Below, piece after piece: positions 55,258 to 64,000 of a stretch of 64,000 nucleotides of DNA. Position 1 is the stretch's first letter; every line of letters starts with the position of its first letter. Location: NCBI GenBank assembly GCA_009746045.1, contig RPFO01000072.1, positions 3,869,778 to 3,933,777 of the forward strand, written 5' to 3'. The notes under the pieces are model-generated. The model was not told the DNA's origin. It saw nothing but the letters and a program-made list of their open reading frames with translations, and did not search any database. The position numbers and the translations under genes are program-made. The stretch is from Mesostigma viride (lineage: Eukaryota; Streptophyta; Mesostigmatophyceae; Mesostigmatales; Mesostigmataceae).

Positions 55258-58200
55258 TTATTCGTTGATCGAGATGTACAGTGCAACCCCTACACCTCCC
55301 AGCAAGCCCAGTAGCTGGAAGAAGGTGCTGCTCTTGTTGGTGTGCATGTCTGCCATGATGCCTGCCAGCGCGATGTACATGAAGCCGCCCGCCGTGAACG
55401 CCTGCGGGAAGATAGGCACACCAATGCAATGGGAGAGAAAGTTAGAAATGCTCCGAACAAGACATGGACTAGATCAACCACGAATAACTACGGATCACCA
55501 GTATTGGCTCAGAGAAGTGCGTGTGGTTTGGTATCAGCGAGAAGACCAACATGGTCCATGTTCCGCGGCTCCCCTATTGGACCATGTGTAATTACATATG
55601 TCACGGACGCGAGCTATGTCATCCGGGCGCCCACTATGCACAAGACCGGTGACGTGCGCAAGAAATTTGTTTTCTACGCATTTTCGACAAAGGCTAGTGA
55701 CCGGGGGGGGGACACTGGCACTTGCAGCATAAGAGCGGACGAAAGTGTACGTGCGCCCGCGCCGGGCCAGGCACAGCTGGGCGCGCAGCACTGACTTGAG
55801 CGGACGGCAGCACAAGTGCGCAGCGTCGAGAGGATCATACGCGAGTTAGTGGACAGCTGGAGCTGGAGCTGGAGCTGGAGCTGGAGCTGGAGCTGGAGCT
55901 GGAGCTGGAGCTGGAGCTGGACTGCTGGACTGCTGGACTTCAACAGCGCCGAGGCTATTGACAGGCCAGGTGTCTTTGTGGTGTAGAATAGCGGGTCAAC
56001 GTTATGAGGACTGGACAGAAAATGGAAAAGGACAATTTGCGGTGCGGAGCCAGATCGCTGGAATGAATGCGAAATCGCTGGCAGCCCTACAAAGGGATTT
56101 CTTCTAGAAAGGAAAGATCAGAAGCAATGTTTGCTGGGCCACTCACACGCAAGGTGTGAGCGTGCAGATTGTCTGAAGGATATTATGCTTCGACCTTGGT
56201 GGTCGTGACTCAATGCCGGACATTCCCAGGGACAGAAATGCCGGAGCCTCTAGGAGATGAGATCGGCAACAGGGTAGCAATTTAGATTTGTCGGGATGCC
56301 TTCCTGCTTTTGTTGGCATGTGTGGTAGAAAGCCAGGACGGCAACTGGAATGCGGTTTCTATTTGCATGGTTCAGGCAGCAAGATAGGTTTTGGCATTCC
56401 TGGCTGGACTGACAAGTGTGGCGTGTGTCATGCGTGTGGCATGACGAATGGTTTGGTTCATAGTCGCTGTCCTCCGGCTTTTTGCCTTTGCACCGTGTGC
56501 AGTTCTTGGACGTTTGGAATCATGGCATGGCTAACGTGATGACTGACTAGCTAGACCTTTTCAGTGGTTTTCCATTTGCGGGTATTTCCTCGTAAATGGT
56601 GGGAGAGCGATCGCAGCAATGGTGCTCACCACTAGACACTCCCGGCCAGTTAGGCTCGAAACACACGCCCTGATCAAGCATGCTGTTTCCGACCCCACCG
56701 TCTAGGTCATCTAGTCGCTCTACACGTAAGCCAGCCATAATTTCAATGCACACGGATACACATTACCATCACCATTCATCTTCATCATCCTGAACGACTC
56801 GAACACGCGGACAAGATAACGGCAGGCTCGAGCTACCATGGTCCGGATTCTCCCGATTTCTGGCCTGCGCTGGTTGTCTCCTTGATAGTCGAAGAGGACT
56901 CTCACGCAGCGTGTAGTCTCTTCGAGTTTCTCGTTAGTGGCCTTCGTGTTTCTCCCTTTCCTTGGGAGCAAGGCCGGTAGCATGCCATGGAGCGCTGCCT
57001 AACTGCGGGCTCGTGAGCATGGAGTGCATCGATATTGAGACTATCAACGTGTTGTAATTGTATTAACTTTCTCAATAAATTCCGCATGTGCGGCTTCATC
57101 ATCAGACTGTGCAAAGTGTGTGTTGTGAAAGCATTGTTGTATAGCAGGGGAGGCAAAAGCATCATCTTGCACCATCATCATTGTCGCAATTAGATTAGTT
57201 GGAGCGTCTAGCTAACGCCCCAGCAAGGATAGTCAAACGCGGCACGTGACGGTACACAAGGGGATCAATAAGGTGGTCATCAGGCACGAGAACCCTCATT
57301 TCGTTAACGAAATGAGGGTTCTCAGCCGAGGACAAGGAACTGTCCCTCGTGCCTGATGACCACCTTATTGATCCCCTTGTGTACCGTCACGTGCCGCGTT
57401 TGACTATCCTTGCTGGGGCGTTAGCTAGACGCTCCAACTAATCTAATTGCGACAATGATGATGGTGCAAGATGATGCTTTTGCCTCCCCTGCTATAGAAC
57501 AATGCTTTCACAACACACACTTTGCACAGTCTCATGATGAAGCCGCACATGCGGAATCATGGGACAGGTCCTCGCCCACCCCACAGGGCATGCAGTTAAG
57601 GCAGGCACGTCAGCTCAGCTCATTTGGGTTTACCAAAGCTGAGTGGCCAGCCGCCATGGTGGCGCCGGAGATTGTGGCACGCAAACGCGACACATATGCT
57701 CCATAACAAGGCGGGCAGACTCGAGGTTGCTAAAATCCCAAGTCCTTGCTTTCCCATGAATATGTTTTTCCAAAATAAAGTGTGCTAGCATCCGGAGTTC
57801 AAAACCAGAGCAGATAGAAAATGAAGATGTTCCCTTTTTGGCTGCATGCACATGACCCCCAGGTCTGCCCCAATGCCTTTGTGTGCCCCACAGCAGATAC
57901 TTCCTGAATCGACATGCACCAGACAACGCACTCAAGAACTACATAATAACACGTAAACTGCGTCACGTGGGCGTAGTCCTCAACGAAATGGGTGGCGGAA
58001 TGGAATGGGCGGAAAGAGGTTAGCTAGGACAACGGATGTGCTCCCTGGTGAATGCCGTTTCTGGGCCAACTGAGCTATCCACACGCGCGAAAAACTAAAT
58101 GCAACGCTGTTGCATACGGTCCACACATGATAACACGTGAGACGTCACGGCCGTAGACAGCGACTAGCTACTCACCTTGCCAAGGCCTGCAGACGCACGG

Positions 58201-61200
58201 TGCAGATGGATCACAACGTACCTCAATCAGCTTGGCGTTGCCCCCCGTGGGGTCTTCACTCCCCAAGTACAGGGCCTGGGAACGAAAGGCATGAAAGAAA
58301 GATAGTCATGATGGGGAAAAGTCACATGGCCGCTGGCAGCGTCAGTTGAAACACTAGTTGCGTTCACCGATGAGAAGAAGGGGCATTCTATCACTTGGTA
58401 CGGACTTTCCTGACTCATGACCCCACCTTCCACAACATTCCCTGCTGCAAAAGATGCCCAGAGAGATCCCCCGGTCACTCGGACGGGTGCAACTCTCATG
58501 CTCCTACGCCAGCCAAAACAAATTACAGCTGGTACAAGAATACACTGGTACGTTGGAACGCCATGCGTCCAGGGATAGTTGTCTCACTTAATACAATGCT
58601 TGCCTCACTAATACAATACCCAGTAGTAAACAGTTATACGAAGGAAAGAGTTGATGTCCATTGGGGGGGCACGAGCATGCTTGCACTGGCGGGGAGCCCG
58701 CCCTTGTGCTTGCAGGGGCACCACGTGGCCAAAACTGTCACAAAAGCACAGATGCAAACTTTCACAGCAGTGCACACACATTCTGTGCACTACAAACGCA
58801 AGCGGCATTGATGACAGATCCACCCCCCACCCCCCACCCCCCACCCCCCACCCCCCACCCCCCACCCCCCACCCCCCACCCCCCACCCCCCACCCCCCAC
58901 CCCCCACCCCCACCCCCCACCCACCCCCCACCCCCACCCCCCACCCCCACCCCCACCCCCACCCCCACCCCCCATCCCCCACCCCTAGGATTCTGACATG
59001 TCACCACCCCCATGCCCCTTGGTGTGAACCTGGTCAACGACCACCTTTCCCCCGCTTTCCCCTGAATTCCTTGCCCTCTCTTCCATGATCCCAAGAAACC
59101 CAGTATCCACCGTGCCCCTAGCCCCTGGCTCCTCACCAGGGAGCAGCCGGCCATCGCGACCAGCGCGGACAGGAAGTTGAGGAAGAGGGCTTCCAGCATG
59201 CGGAAGCCGGCGCGCACGAGCAGCCCAAAGTCGCCGATCTGTGGGGTGGAAAACAGTCGGGTAGTGTTTGGGGAATTTCGAGCGGTTGGGTGGCGATGGA
59301 AGGTTGGGGGGGATGCAACATGGGGAGGGGGTCAGAGGTTGGGGGCAGCCTACAGTAGCCTTGAAGGGGGTGCATCATGCAGGGGTAAAGGGCTGGGGGC
59401 TGAGTGGCTGGGGGCTGAGTGGTTGGGGGTGAGAAATCGAGGGGTAAGAGGTCGTGCAATCGGAAAAAAAAAAAAAAACTGGCAATGGTTGGGGAACCAT
59501 GGGCGGGCACCGACAGATGGACAGCAGTGAGCAATTGTGGAGAATGGCGGTGCGAAGGATGGATATTGATGAGAAGAATAGCAATGGGAGAACACCAAGG
59601 AAATGAAGGACAGCGAGGAAATGGGAATGGGTAGACGGCATGGGATAAACGACAGCCATGGATGCTTAGCGGACGAAGGTTAGAGAGCAATGGTCGGCTA
59701 TTTAGGGCTTAGGGTTTAGGGTTTAGGGTTTAGGGTTTAGGGTTTAGGGTTTGGGGTGAAGGGTTTGGGGCACCTGCTGAGACACGACGGACATCCGTGG
59801 GTGTGCCAACGCGTAGTCAAGGTCCGTGGGTGGGTGACAGCGGGAAGTCCTTTGGGGTCAAGCGCTCAGCTTCCCTTGATCAACACTCCGGAACTGTCAG
59901 CATGCTGGCGTGCTGCAAATGGTGCGTTTATGATCAAGCGGAGCACGGCTACTAATACCTTTGCCCACATCCTCCGGCAGCTCATGTGCAACCATGGCGA
60001 GTAGTTGTTGGTCTATTCCTTTACGCATGTATTCTCAGCAACTAATGCCATGAACGGTCTCCCACCTCCTGCGGCAGCTCGTGCGCGATCATGAACGTCG
60101 TCTTGCTCCAGCCGATGACGGCGCCGCGGCTCAAAAAGGCGGCGCCCAGCGACATGCCGTCCGTGAAGTTGTGCTGGCAGAGGGCAAGGACAGGAGCCGC
60201 AAAGGGGGGCAAGCACAGGTACGAGCGGGCAGGTGCGAGAGGATACCCACACACGATATCAATGGATCGCGTGCCGTTGTTGAGGGGCCACACAGCTAAA
60301 CATAACAGGCTAGAGAAGACGAGATAGATCAAGGACTGCAACGGTGGCTCACCAAAGTACAGGTCAGAATCAAAATTCATGCTTGCCATGGCCCAAACTT
60401 CAAAGTGCATGCCTCACTGGCTCGCAGCTTTCATGGGAACAAGTGTTGTTCACTGCACCAGCGACGAACGACAGAAGGATTCAAGAGCTAAAAATCATGG
60501 ACCAAATCATGAGGGCAGACACAAAGAAGAAGGAACACGTAAAGTTCCCATCTTACAATTCAAATGTGAAGGGCCCAACACCAAGGGCACATGGGAAGCC
60601 ACCAGCCCAGTCACCTGAGCCACACAATCCACCCACCACCGCATCGACCCGCAGGTGCAACTCTACAGGCACACACAAAGGATATTCCCTGAGGGTGCAC
60701 ACGAGGCATTGACACGGTCGCCACACGAGGCATGACCAGGATACGCACCACCGCGTCCGCCAGCAGGTTGAGGTAGCCCAAGCTCTTGATGGAGACGACC
60801 CCTTCAGTGGCCGCGACCGCACTGCCCGCGGTGTCGCATGCGTGCGAAGGCGTGCTGCCCGTGGCAGCCTTGTCCTTGGAGGACTTCTCCTTGGCATCTG
60901 CCGGCGACTGCGGGAGGGACTAGTTCCCCGAGGGGGGGGGAGGGGGAGGAGGAGGCGGGGGCAGGAATAAAACGAAAATGCAACAGGGCGGGGAAATGAA
61001 TGATATTAAATACTTCATTCAATACTTTATTAATTACATCATTAATTACTTCAGTGATTACTTCATGGTAACTCGAGGATGGCCTCGTACTACGCCGTCG
61101 GCTAATCGCCACGCGGCCGCTGCAGGATGAGATGTGACAGGCGGGATGGAGGCAGATGTCGTGCGCAGTTACCAGGTTGGAAAAGTGTTTCAGCCAACAA

Positions 61201-63734
61201 AGGAAACGGGTCACACGCTGAAGGCATCAGGCAAGGTGGCCCATCCCTTGATGCCACACACGCGGGGATGGAGGCACTTCACAGACATGGAGAAAGGGAG
61301 GGGGTGGGGAGGGGAGCGGGGAGAGGGGATGTGGGAACGCCCAATGCCCAGGGAGAAAAGGGGGCAGCGCGCGCACGCACCCACACAGCATGCCACCAGA
61401 GCCATGGCCAGAAAGAGAACCCCTTCGCAGCATGAGCGGCATGAGAAACAGTAATCCCGGTGCTGCAAGACCGTGAATAGAAGCAAAAGCCCTCCCGCTG
61501 CAAGACCGAGAATAGAGGCAAAAGCCCTCCCGCTGCAAGACCGAGAATAGAGGCAAAAGCCCTCCCGCTGCGAGACCGAGAATAGAGGCAAAAGCCCTCC
61601 CGCTGCAAGACCGAGAATAGAGGCAAAAGCCCTCCCGCTGCAAGACCGAGAATAGAGGCAAAAGCCCTTCCGCTGCAAGACCGAGAATAGAGGCAAAAGC
61701 CCTCCCGCTGCAGGAGCGAGGATAGAGGCAAAAGCCCTCCCGCTGCAAGACCGAGAATAGAGGCAAAAGCCCTCCCGCTGCAAGACCGCGAATAGAGGCA
61801 AAAGCCCTCCCGCTGCAAGACCGAGAATAGAGGCAAAAGCCCTCCCGCTGCAGGAGCGAGAATAGAGGCAAAAGCCCTCCCGCTGCAGGACCGAGAATAG
61901 AGGCAAAAGCCCTCCCGCTGCAGGAGCGAGAATAGAGGCAAAAGCCCTCCCGCTGCAGGAGCGAGGATACACGCAGAACCCGTTTCGCTGCAGGAGTGCA
62001 AACCCGCTTGTGAAACTCTTCCAAAACCCTTTGCCGTGGGGCCTCACCTTGCGTGCCTTGCTATCCGCGGCGGCTCCTTTGCCGGCCTTGTCCCCCTTGG
62101 GTGTCCCCGGCCCAGCATCTGCGCCGCTCTTCTCCTTGGTGGGTACGGGTGCCAGCGCGTGGGAGTGGCCGTGGCCGTGGGAGTGGCCGTGGGACCCTGG
62201 GGATGCCCACCGGACAAACACCTCGACCAGGAAGAAGGTGACGATGCCGCCTGCGTTCCACAGATGGGGGATGAACGGGTTTGGGGGAAGACAGGAGGCA
62301 ACATTTGGGCAAAAGGAAAGACTCCGAGTGAATACGAGGAATGGCATGCTTCGAACCCCAAGGATGGTAAAATCCTGTCAAGAGAATTGGGGGCGTACGC
62401 ATGCCAGAAAAAGACACCGGCGCAGCCACTTCTGGGCAGGACCGTGGCAGCAGGCGGCAGCAACGTCCATCCGAGGGAGCGTCTTCCAAATGCCTCTCTC
62501 GCTTGCTTACAAGAGCATGCGTGAGGGACGAGATGCAAGCAGGGGCACACCCAAAGTCTATGGAAGGCTGTATGCTCATGCCATGCGCGATGTGAGCGCT
62601 GTCCAGGACATATACAGTAGATATGATCACACAAACTGCATCCTCCAGTGTGGGCATGCATCATCCACATGCATACAGGATGCACTTGAGGTGTGTGCGA
62701 CATGATGCAGGATGTATGCACACAAGCCCCCACTCCTTTCCCCCTAAGGCCGGGCACGCATGCCACCTGCAACCCACCGATGGTGGTCACTACCGCATGC
62801 GTGGCGCGCCGATGATAATCAGGCCTGGCCCAGCCAACGCACTGAGCATATTCACACATACACCGCCCGCGACGCACCGATGATGGTCAGCCCGATGGAC
62901 AGGTCCTGAATGGAGTGTGCGTGGCCACCCTCCTTGCCGTGGTCATGACCGTGGTCGCGCCCGTGGTCGTGCGCGTGGTCATGTCCGTGGCCATGAGCAT
63001 GGCCCCCTGGAACGTGAGATCCAGCGGGCATGGGAGGAGGCAATCCAAGGAGAAAATCAAAGGCAGGCAATCCGATACAATTAAGGCAGGTAATCACAGA
63101 ACGTGGGACGTGGTCAGGAAGTCATCAAGGGGAAGGATCGCGAGGGTGTTCCGTGAGTTAGGAAACACGGTGGGTTTAAAGCAAGCTACCAGACGTCAGG
63201 ATCAGGATGAAACTACCGGTCAGGCCCATCGGTGCCGACATGGGACACCCAAGCTCAACCATGACTTGGCAGCTCTCTCGACGCCTCATGATGATAACAC
63301 ATCGTCCCCTGCCCCGTGGCCCCATATGTCTCTGCCCCCAAAACCTTGTGTCAGCCCTAGGGCCCCCGATCCCGGCCTCTAGACCGCAAGCTACGACTTT
63401 TGAGTCTCACGCCACGTCTACAATTGATGCACTGTCACATTGCTACTTGACCCACTGATTCATGGATTGTCGCGTCATTAATTGATGACAGCCAAGGATG
63501 CCCTGTCAACTATCATAGCACATCACCTGATCGTAGCACGCAACCTGACAGTTAACCTGACAGAGCCCTTGCGTTAAAACCGAGCTTTACTTCTTGACTG
63601 TTCATCTTCTTGACTTGCTATCGACCCTGTAATATGATGACCTGCCGCCACACCCCCCTGGCCCATCCCGGTGTACCTGGCGCGAAGGCGTGCGGAAGCT
63701 GGTGCAGGAAGGCGTCGCCCAGCATCGCGCCTGC
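55258..63734 (-). CDS. ZIP zinc transporter, KE4/IAR1/ZIP7-ZIP13 type, 3' 8 exons (N terminus outside)
   Basis: Predicted to move Zn2+ out of an endomembrane compartment into the cytosol, as ER/Golgi ZIP7/ZIP13 proteins do. Exons (descending): 63734-63677, 63006-62878, 62250-62048, 60907-60749, 60173-60066, 59238-59137, 58275-58222, 55401-55258; 957 nt, 318 codons plus stop, phases consistent. Motifs in order: AGAMLGDAFLHQLPHAF (TM with LGD-FLH-LPH), a His-rich loop (GHAHGHGHDHAHDHGRDHGH), IQDLSIGLTIIGGIVTFFLVE (TM), a second His stretch (SHGHSHGHGHSH) with a charged loop, YLNLLADAVHNFTDG (HNFTDG metal site), HELPQEIGDFGLLVRAGF (the second binuclear-site helix, in the HELPQE-GDF form), a membrane segment around LFLNFLSALVAMAGC, and AFTAGGFMYIALAGIM. 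The stop is TAA at 55260-55258. The first visible exon begins in phase 0 after a good acceptor; no convincing preceding exon is seen before the window edge. Confidence 0.9.
55855..55920. repeat. (GCTGGA)11 hexanucleotide repeat
   Basis: Eleven uninterrupted AGCTGG/GCTGGA units lie in the last ZIP-gene intron. Each contains the palindrome AGCT. Confidence 0.93.
57079..57557. repeat. Near-perfect 212-bp inverted repeat around a 36-nt palindrome
   Basis: Arms 57079-57290 and 57346-57557 are reverse complements without indels and with about two mismatches by eye. The centre includes the perfect palindrome 57288-57323 (GAGAACCCTCATTTCG, TTAA, CGAAATGAGGGTTCTC) followed by 22 nt of unpaired spacer. 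It lies in the last ZIP-gene intron (58221-55402). No coding sequence was recognised. It could be a fold-back transposon/MITE or a head-to-head duplication. Any transcript across it would form a hairpin of over 200 bp. Confidence 0.95.
58819..58984. repeat. (CCCCCCA)n tract in a ZIP-gene intron
   Basis: CCCCCCA and CCCCCA units run for about 165 bp in the intron between the exons ending at 59137 and starting at 58275. The sense strand is G-rich and capable of G-quadruplex formation in the pre-mRNA. Confidence 0.95.
59698..59757 (+). repeat. Interstitial (TTTAGGG)n, about 8 units
   Basis: Clean plant-type telomere repeats with minor variants at the ends (CTTAGGG, TTTGGGG) lie inside a ZIP-gene intron (60065-59239). 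Confidence 0.93.
59960..60000 (-). repeat. Copy of the ZIP-gene HELPQE-exon end and donor
   Basis: CCCACATCCTCCGGCAGCTCATGTGC at 59963 mirrors CCCACCTCCTGCGGCAGCTCGTGCGC at the exon junction (60062-60087), about 98 bp into the intron. Comparable echoes exist near 60636 (for the exon ending 60749) and near 62775 and 62803 (for the exon ending 62878). Confidence 0.7.
61455..61995. repeat. 35-bp minisatellite, about 15 units
   Basis: Units of GCTGCAAGACCGAGAATAGAG followed by GCAAAAGCCCTCCC repeat about 15 times in the ZIP-gene intron between exons 62250-62048 and 60907-60749. The minus strand has no stops in any frame across the array, so frames of 240-378 codons open; one continues straight from the upstream exon. 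Confidence 0.95.
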
Positions 63735-64000
63735 CTGCGGCCACGCGACCAGTTGAGAAGCGACAGACGACCACGTTGAGAAGCGATAGATGACCACGTT
63801 GAGGAAAAAAACTTGTAGTTGCACACAGTTAATACCAACAATCGTGTTTTGGAGTGAACAGCGAGAGACGGATTGTCCAGCTGCTCGCGTGTGGGGGTTG
63901 TGCCTCTGGGGATACGTGGCTTGACAGTCAACGATGAGTCATAAAGGGCAACTGAGCTAGGTACAGCTCATCGCTGCACACGCAACCGAGCATAACAAAA
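63735..64000. other. Right edge: intron of the ZIP gene, upstream exon not seen
   Basis: Directly upstream (sense) of the first visible ZIP exon is a two-unit direct repeat of about 29 bp (GAAGCGA(C/T)AGA(C/T)GACCACGTTGA, 63757-63803). I could not identify the exon that should encode the signal sequence and first membrane helix, so it probably lies beyond 64000. Confidence 0.45.

Noticed and set aside
58036-58090. tRNA-like A box (TAGCTCAGTTGG) on minus near 58.07 kb
   Set aside because: The D-arm motif is good, but I find no B box or acceptor pairing downstream. At most it is a tRNA-derived remnant.
61211-62347. A 378-aa repeat protein as an independent gene
   Set aside because: The frame is ZIP exon 62250-62048 running into the 35-bp intronic array. 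It is kept only as an intron-retention hypothesis.

Overview
The window is nuclear DNA of an intron-rich eukaryote with motile cilia, most likely a flagellated alga or algal-type protist. The evidence is GT-AG introns in every gene, two genes of ciliary families, a bacterial-type (PF02685) glucokinase, RTE-like and L1-like LINE fragments, and interstitial blocks of the plant-type telomere repeat TTTAGGG. No sequence fixes the species. All gene models were built by hand from protein-family similarity, GT/AG sites and intron phase; there is no transcript evidence.

Layout, left to right. 1-3281: no gene; remnants of LINE 3' ends. 3282-11655 (-): complete nine-exon glucokinase, 381 aa. 12409-16900 (+): divergent two-exon coiled-coil protein of the DUF4795 (QRICH2/C16orf96) type, 1277 aa. 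16901-24809: retroelement-rich intergenic region with a truncated RTE-like LINE flanked by a 9-bp target-site duplication (TSD), a second partial copy and a degenerate ORF. 24810-46261 (-): 17-exon CFAP20DC (C3orf67)-like gene, 2282 aa, spanning 21.4 kb. 46262-49580: divergent spacer with an RTE-like LINE nested inside an L1-like LINE, both with TSDs. About 49581-54845 (+): seven-exon EthD-type dimeric alpha/beta-barrel protein with a putative targeting extension. 55258-63734 (-): ZIP zinc transporter of the KE4/IAR1/ZIP7-ZIP13 type, eight exons visible, N terminus outside the window. Genes alternate strand: head-to-head pairs at 11.7-12.4 kb and 46.3-49.6 kb, tail-to-tail at 54.8-55.3 kb.

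The most unusual feature is in the introns. In roughly half of the 38 introns modelled, the last 10-35 nt of the exon together with its 5' splice site recur once or several times inside the intron, usually 40-170 bp downstream. Some copies form clean arrays (78 bp x7, 85 bp x3, 80 bp x3, 57 bp x4, 39 bp x about 7) and others are single decayed copies. It occurs in all five genes and on both strands. The acceptor side of many introns instead carries long C-rich or simple-sequence tracts, up to about 650 bp.

Other structures that stand out are a nearly perfect inverted repeat (two 212-bp arms around a 36-nt palindrome) in a ZIP intron, a 57-unit 22-bp minisatellite without indels in CFAP20DC intron 1, and a small terminal hairpin with a CTCC-CAAC-GGAG core shared by several LINE 3' ends.

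The five genes do not form a pathway. Two (DUF4795 and CFAP20DC) are expected to act in cilia; the others are a sugar kinase, a zinc exporter and a protein of unknown biochemical role.
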